This document shows, piece after piece, positions 23,960 through 35,648 of a stretch of DNA of 64,000 bases (its first letter is position 1; each line of letters begins with the position of its first letter). Origin of the DNA: Bradyrhizobium sp. CSS354 (lineage in GTDB: Bacteria > Pseudomonadota > Alphaproteobacteria > Rhizobiales > Xanthobacteraceae); contig NZ_JAACFU010000005.1 in assembly GCF_029051725.1 (NCBI RefSeq), forward strand, positions 1 through 64,000, given 5' to 3'. The notes beneath the pieces were generated by a model. It ran no database searches. It was given only the letters and a program-made list of their open reading frames with translations, and was not told the origin of the DNA. The translations under genes and the position numbers were made by a program.

Positions 23960-24178
23960 TCACCGTCCCGCGGGTGCAGACATCGCGCAGTTGGAATAGC
24001 GCGACCAGTCGGGCCCGGTCGGCTGCGACGGCCAGAGCGCGGCGTTGGAGTCGCGCACCGACTGGGTGATGGGATGGGGCTGCGCCTTGCGGACATGACG
24101 GCGGTCGTTCGCCGCGGCGGTCTGGATGGTGGCGGCGGCAATCAGCGTCGCGCCGAGAATGATGAAAGTCCTTTGCAT
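23960..24178 (-). CDS. Small exported protein
   Basis: A 72-residue protein with a signal peptide (MQRTFIILGATLIAAATIQT, AAA) and a mature part with TQSVRDSNAALWPSQPTGPD and a C-terminal Cys. GGGAGAAAG precedes the ATG by six bases. Similar short exported proteins occur in Bradyrhizobium; no function known. Confidence 0.7.
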   Translation of the reverse strand: MQRTFIILGATLIAAATIQTAAANDRRHVRKAQPHPITQSVRDSNAALWPSQPTGPDWSRYSNCAMSAPAGR

Positions 24179-24405
24179 TGTTTCTTTCTCCCGTGACGAC
24201 GCCCGGCCGTGAGATGTGTGTTTTGTGTGGTCGCCGTCGCGGCTGACATGGCGACGCGCCCAGCCGATATCAGCGCTCGCGACATCACATTGGGGCGAGC
24301 CAATTTTCTAGCCTCGGCTAAATATTCGGCAATCGCGCCCGTAGCCCCGATGGACTTGACCTGCGCAATCCGGTTCAATGGACCAGATCTGGTTTTCAGG
24401 CGACA

Positions 24406-24684
24406 ATGATGTCGAAATATCTGCTGGTCTTTCTGCTGATCGCCTCGCCGGCCGTGGCGCAGGTCAAGCTGACCCCAAAAACATCGGCGGCGCATCCGGA
24501 CCCCTGCGCGCCGATCGGGCGGACCGCGGACGGCAAGCTGGTCTACTCCATGAAATGCGAAAATCTGCCGGTGCCGCCTCCGCCGCCGCAGGCGGAACTG
24601 AGGGAGGCGCCGCAGCCCGCCGCCGAGCCGGAGCCGGAGACGCGGCGGAGTGGCGTTTTCGGCTGGTCCTACGACCGCAGGTAA
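24406..24684 (+). CDS. Small exported proline-rich protein
   Basis: A 92-residue protein with a signal peptide (MMSKYLLVFLLIASPAVAQV), a middle with two Cys (DPCAPIGRTADGKLVYSMKC) and a Pro/Glu-rich tail (PPPPPQAELREAPQP ... PEPET). Probably periplasmic. It is followed by a GC-rich hairpin (AAGGGG..CCCCTT at 24683-24699). No family name recognised. Confidence 0.7.
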   Translation: MMSKYLLVFLLIASPAVAQVKLTPKTSAAHPDPCAPIGRTADGKLVYSMKCENLPVPPPPPQAELREAPQPAAEPEPETRRSGVFGWSYDRR

Positions 24685-24773
24685 GGGGCCGCGCCCCTTG
24701 CGCGAAGCCCGACGGAGTGCTCTTTGCCTGAAAATTCCCCGTGGGGCCACCACCCCCGATCCAGAGAGATGAG

Positions 24774-25187
24774 ATGACCAAACTCGTTATCCGCGCCGGC
24801 GACTTCACCTTCGATGCCCGTTTCGAGGAGCAAGCGGCGCCCAAGACTGTCGCCGCGTTCCGCAAGGCGCTGCCGTTCGAAAGCCACATCATCCACGTGC
24901 GCTGGAGCGGCGAGGGCGTGTGGATGCCGCTCGGCGACCTCGATTTCGGCGTCGGCTACGAGAACCACACCAGCTATCCCGCACCCGGCCAGATCATCCT
25001 CTATCCCGGCGGCATCAGCGAGACCGAGATCCTGATGGCCTATGGCGGCGTGCACTTCGCGAGCAAGATGGGCCAGCTCGCCGGCAACCATTTCATCACG
25101 CTGACCTCCGGCCTGGAGAATCTGGCAACGCTCGGCAAGAGCGTGCTGTGGAAGGGCGCGCTGCCGATCCGCTTCGAGGAAGTCTGA
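24774..25187 (+). CDS. DUF3830 family protein (cyclophilin-like fold)
   Basis: A 137-residue protein (MTKLVIRAGDFTFDARFEEQ ... PGQIILYPGGISETEILMAY ... GNHFITLTSGLENLATLGKS). The pattern matches DUF3830, a family with a cyclophilin-like barrel and no established activity that is often found near ureide or hydantoin genes. Its TGA is immediately followed by the GTG of puuE with no gap, so translation is probably coupled and a role in allantoin or urate breakdown is likely. Start chosen at ATG 24774; upstream in-frame sequence is Pro-rich and unlike the family. Confidence 0.8.
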   Translation: MTKLVIRAGDFTFDARFEEQAAPKTVAAFRKALPFESHIIHVRWSGEGVWMPLGDLDFGVGYENHTSYPAPGQIILYPGGISETEILMAYGGVHFASKMGQLAGNHFITLTSGLENLATLGKSVLWKGALPIRFEEV

Positions 25188-26123
25188 GTGACTGGTACCC
25201 GCTACCCGCGCGATCTCCGCGGTTACGGCCGCAACCCGCCGCACCCGCAATGGCCCGGCGACGCGCGGGTCGCGGTGCAGTTCGTCGTCAATTTCGAGGA
25301 GGGCAGCGAAAACAACATCCTGCATGGCGACCCTGCCTCGGAAGCGTTCCTGTCCGACGTGCTCGGCGCACAGCCTTGGCCCGGCCAGCGCCACGCCAAT
25401 ATCGAATCGATGTTCGAATATGGCTCGCGCGCCGGTTTCTGGCGGCTGTGGCGGATGTTCGGCGAGCGGAAGTGGCCGACCAGCGTGTTCGGTGTCGCCA
25501 CAGCGCTGAAGCGCAATCCGGAAATCGTTGCCGCCATGAAGGAGGCGGGCTGGGACATCGCCAGCCACAGCCTGAAGTGGATCGAGCACAAGGACATGAC
25601 CGAGGCGCAGGAGCGCGCGGAAATCGCGGAAGCGATCCGCGTCCACACCGCAGCGACCGGCTCGCGGCCGCTCGGCTGGTATACCGGACGCTCCTCGATC
25701 AACACCAACCGTCTGTTGATGGAGGAGGGCGGCTTCCTCTATCTCAGCGATTCCTATGCCGATGATCTGCCCTATTGGGTCAAGGGCGCGAGCAGCAAGC
25801 AGCTCGTCATTCCCTATACGCTCGACGCCAACGACATGCGCTTCATCAATCCGCAAGGCTTTGCCGAAGGCCAGCAGTTCTTCACCTATCTGAAGGATGC
25901 CTTCGACGTGCTCTATGCCGAAGGCGAGAACGCGCCGAAGATGATGTCGGTCGGCCTGCACTGTCGTCTCGCCGGCCGCCCCGGCCGCGCGGCGGGCCTG
26001 ATCCGCTTCCTCGACTACATCGGCAAGCACGAGCGCGTCTGGGTGCCGACGCGGTTGCAGATCGCACAGCATTGGCACGACAAGCACGCGGGCCTTGCCG
26101 ACGATGCATTCGAGATCGGATAG
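25188..26123 (+). CDS. puuE: Allantoinase, polysaccharide-deacetylase type
   Basis: A 311-residue protein of the PuuE allantoinase family. These enzymes hydrolyse allantoin to allantoate without a metal and are unrelated to amidohydrolase allantoinases. Typical segments: YPRDLRGYGRNPPHPQWPGD at the start, VQFVVNFEEGSENNILHGD, SLKWIEHKDMTEAQERAEI and RPLGWYTGRSSINTNRLLM. Length equals the family norm. GTG start directly abuts the preceding stop. Downstream uraD-uraH starts eight bases after the stop, so DUF3830-puuE-uraDH is one operon covering HIU to allantoate. Confidence 0.95.
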   Translation: MTGTRYPRDLRGYGRNPPHPQWPGDARVAVQFVVNFEEGSENNILHGDPASEAFLSDVLGAQPWPGQRHANIESMFEYGSRAGFWRLWRMFGERKWPTSVFGVATALKRNPEIVAAMKEAGWDIASHSLKWIEHKDMTEAQERAEIAEAIRVHTAATGSRPLGWYTGRSSINTNRLLMEEGGFLYLSDSYADDLPYWVKGASSKQLVIPYTLDANDMRFINPQGFAEGQQFFTYLKDAFDVLYAEGENAPKMMSVGLHCRLAGRPGRAAGLIRFLDYIGKHERVWVPTRLQIAQHWHDKHAGLADDAFEIG

Positions 26124-26130
26124 GGAAGCA

Positions 26131-27018
26131 ATGTCACAGATCGCCTTGTCTGATCTCAATGCCGCGAGCTTCGATGATTTCGTGGCCGTACTTGAAAACG
26201 TGGTCGAGTACTCGCCTTGGATTGCCCAAGAAGCCGCGGCGCGCCGTCCGTTTGCCGGCATCAATTCACTGCTCGACGCGATCAAGGCGGCGATCGCGAG
26301 CGCTGAGCCCGAGGTGCAGCTGGCGTTGATACGCGCGCATCCCGACCTCGCGAACAAGACCCAGCGCGCAGCGGGACTCACGCCTGACTCGACTGCTGAG
26401 CAGAGCAGCGCTGGTCTAGACCGTCTGTCGGACACCGAATATGCGGCCTTCGAGCAGGCGAACGATGCGTATCGCGAAAAATTTGGTATCCCCTATATCG
26501 TCTGCGCGCGCCGGCACACCAAGGATTCCATTCTGCGTGACTTCGAGTCGCGACTGCAGAACATTGCCAAAACCGAGACACGCCGTGCGCTCGAGGAAAT
26601 CTCCCGCATCGCTGCGCTGCGGCTGGACCAGCTCGTCAGTGCTGACGACAAGCTGAAAGTGCACGGTTGGCTCTCGACGCATGTGCTGGACAATCACGCC
26701 GGCAAGCCCGCGCCGGGCATTCGTGTCGAACTCGTCGAGCTCGCCAAGCTTGGCGAAAGCCGCGTGATCGCGCGCGCCGTCACCAACGCGGATGGCCGTA
26801 CCGACCAGCCGCTGATCGGCGGCCGGCCGCTGCCGATCGGCCGCTACGAGCTCCGGTTTAGCGTCGCCAAATATTACGCCGAGCGCAACGTACCGCTGTC
26901 AGATCCGCCGTTCCTCGACGAGATCCCGCTGCGCTTCGCGATCAGCGAGCCGGAAAGCCACTACCACGTGCCGCTGCTGGTCACGCCCTGGAGCTATTCG
27001 ACCTACCGCGGCAGCTAA
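26131..27018 (+). CDS. Fused OHCU decarboxylase / 5-hydroxyisourate hydrolase
   Basis: A 295-residue fusion. Residues 1-165 are OHCU decarboxylase (UraD) with the catalytic His in ALIRAHPDLANKTQ (H70) and E90 in STAEQSSAG. Residues 173-295 are HIU hydrolase (UraH, transthyretin-related) with HGWLSTHVLDNHAGKPAPGI and the signature C-terminal PWSYSTYRGS. It converts 5-hydroxyisourate through OHCU to S-allantoin, like plant allantoin synthase but fused in one bacterial polypeptide. Start at ATG 26131 with GGGAAG upstream. Its 3' end overlaps the convergent permease gene by four bases. Confidence 0.93.
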   Translation: MSQIALSDLNAASFDDFVAVLENVVEYSPWIAQEAAARRPFAGINSLLDAIKAAIASAEPEVQLALIRAHPDLANKTQRAAGLTPDSTAEQSSAGLDRLSDTEYAAFEQANDAYREKFGIPYIVCARRHTKDSILRDFESRLQNIAKTETRRALEEISRIAALRLDQLVSADDKLKVHGWLSTHVLDNHAGKPAPGIRVELVELAKLGESRVIARAVTNADGRTDQPLIGGRPLPIGRYELRFSVAKYYAERNVPLSDPPFLDEIPLRFAISEPESHYHVPLLVTPWSYSTYRGS

Positions 27019-28385
27019 ACATGTTGCGCGGATGAGGCGACTGCTGCTGCATCCGCTTCCGCCGCAGCTCCTCCGCTCAACCCGTTGAAGAAAGCATTGA
27101 GCAGCACGGAGACGATCGCACAGAGCAGGATGCCGGACTCCAGCAGCGGCTGGAGATCGTGCGGCAAATTCCTGAAGAAGCCGGGTGCGGCGAGCGGGAT
27201 CAGCCCGAAGCCGATCGAGATCGCGACGATGAAGAGATTGTAACGATTGTTGCGGAAGTCGACCGAGGTGAGGATGCGGGCGCCTGTCGCGGCGACCATG
27301 CCGAATATCACGAGGCCGGCGCCGCCGAGCACGACCAGCGGCACGGCCTCGACCAGCGCGGCGAGCTTCGGCAACAGGCCGAGCACGAGCATGATGCAGC
27401 CGCCCGTGACCGTCACCCAGCGCGAGCGCACGCCGGTGACCGAGACGAGGCCGACATTCTGCGAGAACGACGTGTACGGGAAGGTGTTGAAGATGCCGCC
27501 GAGCAGCGTACCGACGCCGTCGGCGCGCAGGCCTCGGCTCAGGGCTTCGCGGTCGACCGTCTTGCCGGTGATGTCGCCGAGCGCCAGGAACATGCCCAGT
27601 GATTCGATCATCACCACGACCATGACGACGCACATGGTGATAACTGGTACCAGATGGAATTGCGGCATGCCGAAGCGGAACGGGATCACGAGCGCGCCCC
27701 AGGACGCCGCAGCGAACTTGTCGAAATGCATCACGCCCAGGATGGTCGCGAGCACGGCGCCGGCGATGATGCCAAGCAGCACGGAGACGTTGGCGAGGAA
27801 GCCGGTGCCCCATTTGATCAGGCCAAGACCTAGCCCCTGCAACTGTCCGTAGGCCGGATTGGGAAAACTACCGACGACGCCGTCGACCACCTTCGTCAGC
27901 GTCGGCAGGCCGCCGCCGGCCCAGTTGATGCCGACCCGCATCAAGGAGATTCCAATGACGAGAATGATGCTGCCGGTGACGACGGGCGGGAACAGCGGCA
28001 GCAGCCGGCTGACGAACGGCGCCGCGACGATGCCGAACAGGCCGGCCGCGATCACCGAACCGTAGATGCCGAGCAATCCGATATCCGGCGCACTCGCCAT
28101 CGACAGCATCGGACCCACGGATGCGAAGGTCACGCCCATCATCACGGGCAGGCGGATGCCGACGCCAGCAAAACCGAGGCATTGCACCAGCGTCGCAAGT
28201 CCGCAGGCGAACAGGTCGGCGCTGATCAGGAAAGCGACATCCTCCGGCGGCAGCTTCAGCGCGCGCCCGATGATCAGTGGCACCGCGACCGCGCCGGCAT
28301 ACATCACCAGCACATGCTGGAGCCCGAGCGCGAGCAGACGTGGAACCGGCAGGACTTCGTCGACGGGATGCACCTCGCTGGTCAT
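27015..28385 (-). CDS. NCS2-family purine permease (xanthine/uric acid type)
   Basis: A 456-residue inner membrane transporter with about 12-14 helices. The NCS2 hallmarks are FPPVVTGSIILVIGISLM and NTFPYTSFSQNVGLVSVTGV (the QN.G motif that binds the purine). It fits the uric acid/xanthine branch in length and motif. It would bring xanthine or urate into the cytoplasm for the adjacent oxidase and UraDH. Minus strand, first gene downstream of the xanthine dehydrogenase genes (22-base gap), so likely cotranscribed. The C-terminus is Ala-rich. Confidence 0.92.
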   Translation of the reverse strand: MTSEVHPVDEVLPVPRLLALGLQHVLVMYAGAVAVPLIIGRALKLPPEDVAFLISADLFACGLATLVQCLGFAGVGIRLPVMMGVTFASVGPMLSMASAPDIGLLGIYGSVIAAGLFGIVAAPFVSRLLPLFPPVVTGSIILVIGISLMRVGINWAGGGLPTLTKVVDGVVGSFPNPAYGQLQGLGLGLIKWGTGFLANVSVLLGIIAGAVLATILGVMHFDKFAAASWGALVIPFRFGMPQFHLVPVITMCVVMVVVMIESLGMFLALGDITGKTVDREALSRGLRADGVGTLLGGIFNTFPYTSFSQNVGLVSVTGVRSRWVTVTGGCIMLVLGLLPKLAALVEAVPLVVLGGAGLVIFGMVAATGARILTSVDFRNNRYNLFIVAISIGFGLIPLAAPGFFRNLPHDLQPLLESGILLCAIVSVLLNAFFNGLSGGAAAEADAAAVASSAQHV

Positions 28386-28407
28386 GAATCAATCTCCCGA
28401 AATAGGC

Positions 28408-31127
<2,720 letters not shown>

Positions 31128-31131
<4 letters not shown>

Positions 31132-31955
31132 GACGGCGGCGCTCCGAGGAGTTCGTCACGGATCTCTTCGGCAAGCCGCTGTGTCATGTGCTTGCGCCAG
31201 AGCGGCTTGCCGTGGATGTCGGTGTGGTACAGATCGTCCGTGATCTGCTGCGCGATGGCGTCGCGAAGCGCTTTGGCGTCAGGTGGTTTGGGAAAGGACA
31301 ATCGGATCGGCCTTACCGTCGATGCGGTGACCGTGAGCGTCAGCGTGCCATCGACATCCAGACTGCCGATCAGGAGCGCCGCCGAACGGCCGACCGGCGC
31401 CAGCGAGATCTGGCGAAAGACCGTACGACGCTTCAGCGCGGCGATCGGAATATCGATCTGCCGGAGCAGGTCCCCCGGCAGCAGAAGGTTGCGCTGGTTG
31501 CCGGTGACGAAGTCGACCACTGGCATCATCTGTTCGCCGCCGCCGGCCTTCCAGATGGTGCAGACGCCCTCCAGCGCAGCGGTGAGCGAGATCATCGGTC
31601 CCGCCGGCAGCGACATGCAGAGATTGCCGCCGACGGTCGCCGTCTTCCAGATCTTGAACGAAGCAAGGAAGGCGCGGCAGCACTGGTTGATCAGCGGCGC
31701 CGCGAGCCAGTCGGGTGGGCAGACGAATCCATCGAGCTGCGCAACGGTGCAGGTGGCCGCGATGCTGAAATGGCTCTCGGTGACCGTCAGTGCCGGCCAC
31801 TTGAGGTCGGTGAGATCGATCAGCCGAGTCAGGTGAACTTGCGGCTCCGAGAACAACCAGGTGCCGCCCGCGAGCCAAGCATCACCTGGCGTCCAAACGG
31901 GCAGCTGCGTGCGCGTTTGCGGATGGGCGACCGCTGTGATGGTATTCAAGTCCAT
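31128..31955 (-). CDS. FAD-binding subunit of the Mo hydroxylase
   Basis: A 275-residue protein of the CoxM/XdhA-FAD family. N-terminal FAD-binding segment: AWLAGGTWLFSEPQVHLTRL and TATVGGNLCMSLPAGPM (GGN...P.G), followed by the C-terminal flavoprotein-like domain. It passes electrons from the Fe-S clusters to NAD or another acceptor. Start at ATG 31955, where homology begins; an upstream in-frame extension of 32 codons looks non-coding. Its TGA overlaps the ATG of the next gene. Together with the permease these form one minus-strand operon. Confidence 0.9.
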
Positions 31956-32108
31956 GGCGACGCCAACGCTTCCAATGAGTGAATCGAGCCAGGAGAAAGT
32001 CTTGCAAGACGAGCGCCAAGTCGCAACAACAAGTCGCAGCAAAAGCGCCATCAGGCCGGTACCTGCCTTGCAGGCCTGTCGTCAGCGGATGTGAGGAGGA
32101 GCAGGTTC

Positions 32109-33458
32109 ATGAACGACGCAAAGCCGATCTGGATCAGGGATCCCCTGGCTATCCTCGCCGATGGCGCCGAGCGCGGGATCGTGGTGAAAGGCGGCCAGAT
32201 CATCGAGCTGGTGCCGGCCGGCGCTGCGCCCGCAACCGCTGACGTCGCGGTGTTCGATGCCGGCGACCACGTCGTGCTGCCGGGCCTCATCAACACCCAC
32301 CACCATTTCTACCAGACGCTGACGCGGGCGCTGCCGGCGGCGATGGACCGCGAGCTGTTTCCCTGGCTCCAGGCGCTCTATCCGGTGTGGGCGAAGCTGA
32401 CGCCAGATGCGCTCGATCTCGGTGTCACGGTGGCGATGTCTGAACTGCTGCTGTCGGGCTGCACCACCACGACGGATCATCACTACGTATTTCCGGCAGG
32501 GCTCGAAGACGCCGTCGATATCGAGGTGGCGGTGGCCAGGCGGCTCGGCGTGCGCGTGCTGCTCACGCGCGGCTCGATGAACCTATCGCAGCGCGACGGC
32601 GGTTTGCCGCCCGATAGCGTCGTGCAGGATGAGGACACCATACTCGCGGACAGCGCGCGCGTGGTCGGCAAGCACCACCAGCGCGGCGCGGATGCGATGG
32701 TGCAGATCGCGCTCGCACCTTGCTCGCCCTTCTCGGTGTCGACGTCCCTGATGCGCGCCACCGCCGATCTCGCCGACAAGCTCGACGTGCGCCTGCATAC
32801 ACATCTTGCCGAGACCGAGGACGAGAACAGGTTCTGCCAAGAGATGTTTGGCTGCCGTCCGCTCGACTATCTCGAACAATGCGGCTGGCTCAATGCGCGG
32901 ACTTGGCTCGCCCATGGCATCTTCTTCAATGCAGACGAGATGAAGCGGCTCGGCAAGGCGAAGACGACGATCAGTCATTGCGCCTGCAGCAACCAACTTC
33001 TGGCCAGCGGCTGCTGCCCCGTCTGCGAGATGGAGGAGGCCGGTGTGGGCATCGGCATCGGCGTCGATGGCTCGGCCTCGAACGACGGATCGAACCTGAT
33101 GCAGGAGGTGCGGGCCGCGTTCCTGCTGCAACGGGCGCGCTACGGCGTCACGAAGGTCAGTCACAAGGATGCGCTGCGCTGGGCCACCAAGGGCTCGGCG
33201 GCCTGCGTCGGCCGGCCGGAACTCGGCGAGATCGCCGTCGGCAAGGCGGCCGATCTCGCGCTGTTCAGGCTGGACGAGCTGCGCTTCTCCGGTCACGGCG
33301 ATCCCCTGGCCGCACTGGTGCTGTGCGGGGCGCATCGGGCCGACAGGGTGATGGTGGCAGGAAAATGGGCCGTAATCGACGGCGCGATCCCCGGCCTTGA
33401 TGTGGCAGACGTCATCCAGCGCCACAGTTCGGCGGCGCGGGCCATGCAGGCCGGATAA
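32109..33458 (+). CDS. 8-oxoguanine-deaminase-type amidohydrolase
   Basis: A 449-residue metal-dependent amidohydrolase. Metal site: HVVLPGLINTHHHFYQTLTR (HxH), LDVRLHTHLAETEDENRF (His) and IGIGVDGSASNDGSNLM (Asp). The family covers 8-oxoguanine deaminase, guanine deaminase and hydroxyatrazine hydrolases; length and the N-terminal WIRDPLAILADGAERGIVVKG match 8-oxoguanine deaminase best. It would turn 8-oxoguanine into urate, feeding the same pathway. Divergent from the FAD-subunit gene. RBS GAGGAGGAG is 8 bases before the ATG. Confidence 0.88.
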   Translation: MNDAKPIWIRDPLAILADGAERGIVVKGGQIIELVPAGAAPATADVAVFDAGDHVVLPGLINTHHHFYQTLTRALPAAMDRELFPWLQALYPVWAKLTPDALDLGVTVAMSELLLSGCTTTTDHHYVFPAGLEDAVDIEVAVARRLGVRVLLTRGSMNLSQRDGGLPPDSVVQDEDTILADSARVVGKHHQRGADAMVQIALAPCSPFSVSTSLMRATADLADKLDVRLHTHLAETEDENRFCQEMFGCRPLDYLEQCGWLNARTWLAHGIFFNADEMKRLGKAKTTISHCACSNQLLASGCCPVCEMEEAGVGIGIGVDGSASNDGSNLMQEVRAAFLLQRARYGVTKVSHKDALRWATKGSAACVGRPELGEIAVGKAADLALFRLDELRFSGHGDPLAALVLCGAHRADRVMVAGKWAVIDGAIPGLDVADVIQRHSSAARAMQAG

Positions 33459-33464
33459 TATCCA

Positions 33465-33526
33465 CGCAAAATAAAAATAAAAAGAGGGGGCGACCACAAG
33501 TGCCGGGTGCTTCTGGCCACCCCCTC
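33465..33526 (-). terminator. Rho-independent terminator of ABC operon A
   Basis: On the minus strand a GAGGGGGTGGCCA...TGGTCGCCCCCTC stem is followed by TTTTTATTTTTATTTT. It lies 50 bases past the stop of the substrate-binding protein gene and also faces the end of the convergent deaminase gene. Confidence 0.85.
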
Positions 33527-33575
33527 CGAACCTGTTCCGGGAGGAGCAGGTGATCTAGGCAATGCAAGAAGCGTG

Positions 33576-34655
33576 CTACTTGCCCGGCAGCTTGTCGTCG
33601 ATGCCTTTGACATAGAAATTCATGCCGAGGATCTGGCCGTCGTCGAGATTGGCGCCGCCCTTGCACTCGACAGGTTTGCCGTCCTGCCCAAGGACTGGGC
33701 ACTTGAACGGATGCAGCTTGCCCGCGGTGATCGCGGCCTGGGCATCCTCGGCGATCTTCTTCACGTCGTCAGGCATGTTGGTGTAGGGCGCCATCGCGAA
33801 CATGTGGCTGTCGAGGCCGCCCCAGCTGTCCTCGGATTTCCAGGTTCCGTCGAGCTCGGCCTTGACGCGGGCGATGTAATAGGGACCCCAGGTGTCGAGG
33901 ATCGAGGTCAGCTGGGTCTTCGGCCCGAACTTGATCATCTCGGAATCCTGGCCGAAGGCGAGCTTGCCGCGTTCGCTGGCGATCTGCATTGCCGCCGGCG
34001 AATCCGTGTGCTGCATGATGACGTCGGCACCCTGGTCGATCAGCGCCTTGGCGGCGTCGGCCTCCTTGCCCGGGTCGAACCAGGTGTTGGCCCAGATGAT
34101 CTTGACCTTGATGTTCGGGTTGATGGTCTGCGCGGCGAGGATCGTTGCGTTGATGCCGGAGACGACCTCGGGAATCGGGAACGAGCCGATATAGCCGAGC
34201 ACGCCCGACTTCGACATCTTGGCCGCGATCAGGCCCTGGATGTAGCGGCCCTGGTACCATTTGGCCGAATAGGTCGACATGTTCGGGTTGCGCTTGTATC
34301 CGGTCGCGTGCTCGAAATGCACGTTCGGATATTTCTTCGCGACCTTCAGCGTCGGATCCATGTATCCGAACGAGGTGGTGAAGATCAGCTTGTTGCCGGC
34401 GCGGACGAGCTGCTCGATGGAGCGCTCGGCGTCCGGGCCTTCAGGCACGTTTTCGAGAAAGGTGGTCTCGATCTTGTCGCCGAGCTCCTTCACCAGCGCC
34501 TGTCGTGCCTGCTCATGCTGATAGGTCCAGCCGAGGTCGCCGACCGGGCCGAGGTAGATAAAACCGACTTTCAGCTTGTCGGCGGCGGAGGCTGCACTGA
34601 CGCTCCCGGCAAGCAAGAGCCCGGCAGCCAGCGCAAGAAGTGATTTCCTCATCAT
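33576..34655 (-). CDS. BMP-family ABC transporter substrate-binding protein (operon A)
   Basis: A 359-residue periplasmic protein with a Sec signal peptide (MMRKSLLALAAGLLLAGSVS, AASA) and the basic membrane protein (PnrA/Med) fold: KLKVGFIYLGPVGDLGWTYQ, NKLIFTTSFGYMDPT, KSGVLGYIGSFPIPEVVSGI. BMP proteins bind purine nucleosides or related ligands. It is the last gene of operon A (ATPase, permease, permease, SBP). Start at the first of two ATGs, with GGAG five bases upstream. Confidence 0.93.
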   Translation of the reverse strand: MMRKSLLALAAGLLLAGSVSAASAADKLKVGFIYLGPVGDLGWTYQHEQARQALVKELGDKIETTFLENVPEGPDAERSIEQLVRAGNKLIFTTSFGYMDPTLKVAKKYPNVHFEHATGYKRNPNMSTYSAKWYQGRYIQGLIAAKMSKSGVLGYIGSFPIPEVVSGINATILAAQTINPNIKVKIIWANTWFDPGKEADAAKALIDQGADVIMQHTDSPAAMQIASERGKLAFGQDSEMIKFGPKTQLTSILDTWGPYYIARVKAELDGTWKSEDSWGGLDSHMFAMAPYTNMPDDVKKIAEDAQAAITAGKLHPFKCPVLGQDGKPVECKGGANLDDGQILGMNFYVKGIDDKLPGK

Positions 34656-34730
34656 CAATCTCCAAACATCAGGGGAAAGCCACGATCCGCAACGTGTGCG
34701 CCCCATCGCACACGGCGCGGAAATGAAACG

Positions 34731-35648
34731 TTAGCGGTCAGGCACGAACACGGTGCCGAGCGCAGCCGGTGCGGTCGATCCGCCCGTGCGCGCACGGGAG
34801 AGCAGGACCAGAACGATGACGGTCGCAAGGTAAGGCAGCGCCGACATCAACTGCGAGGGAATGCCGACGCCCCAGCCCTGCGCGTGCAGCTGCAGGATCG
34901 TCACCGCGCCGAACAGGTAGGCGCCGACCACGAGGCGGCCTGGCCGCCAGGACGAAAACACCACCAGCGCCAGTGCGATCCAGCCGCGACCCGCGGTCAT
35001 GCCCGGAATGAAGAAGGGCGTATAGGCGAGCGGCAGATAAGCGCCGGCAAGCCCGGCGCAGGCGCCGCCGAACATCACGGCGATGGTTCGGATCCGCAGT
35101 ACGGGGTAGCCGAGTGCATGCGCAGAAACGTGGTTGTCGCCGCAGGCGCGCAGGATCAATCCTGGCCGCGTGCGGTACAGGAACCACCAGACGCCGACGA
35201 CCAGCGCCAGCGAGAAATAGACGAAGGCGTCCTCGCCGAACAGCACGCGGCCGATAAGCGGAATATCCGTGAGACCGGGAATGTTGAGATGCATCGCCGG
35301 CGTGATGCGTTCGCCGACGAAACCGGCGCCGATCAGGCCCGAGAGTCCGACGCCCAGGATGGTCAGCGCCAGCCCTGTCGCAACCTGGTTGACTGCAAGC
35401 CCGAGCGCCATCAACGCGAAGACCAGTGACATCAACGTGCCGGCGACGATGCCGAACAGTGCGCCGATGAAGATCGAGCCGGTCAGCCACGCACCTGCAA
35501 AGCCAGACGCGGCGCCGATGATCATCATGCCCTCGACGCCGAGATTGAGCACGCCGGAGCGCTCGGTTACGAGCTCGCCGGTCGCCGCAATCAGGAGCGG
35601 CGTCGAGGCGGCGAGCACTGCGAGAATGATCGCTTCAATGAGTTCCAC
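34731..35648 (-). CDS. ABC transporter permease, nucleoside/BMP type (operon A)
   Basis: A 305-residue inner membrane permease (ATPLLIAATGELVTERSGVL then NLGVEGMMIIGAASGFA), the conserved EGMM/EGQF region of the YufQ/NupQ half of BMP-type importers, with about eight helices. GTG start overlaps the upstream permease gene by 14 bases, implying coupled translation and a permease heterodimer. Confidence 0.93.
   Translation of the reverse strand: MELIEAIILAVLAASTPLLIAATGELVTERSGVLNLGVEGMMIIGAASGFAGAWLTGSIFIGALFGIVAGTLMSLVFALMALGLAVNQVATGLALTILGVGLSGLIGAGFVGERITPAMHLNIPGLTDIPLIGRVLFGEDAFVYFSLALVVGVWWFLYRTRPGLILRACGDNHVSAHALGYPVLRIRTIAVMFGGACAGLAGAYLPLAYTPFFIPGMTAGRGWIALALVVFSSWRPGRLVVGAYLFGAVTILQLHAQGWGVGIPSQLMSALPYLATVIVLVLLSRARTGGSTAPAALGTVFVPDR

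Noticed and set aside
24669..26435. 588-codon minus-strand open frame across puuE and uraD
   Set aside because: It is the antisense shadow of high-GC genes with recognised products and clear start signals.
33507..34643. 378-codon plus-strand open frame
   Set aside because: Antisense to the BMP-family binding protein gene, and it overlaps its terminator.
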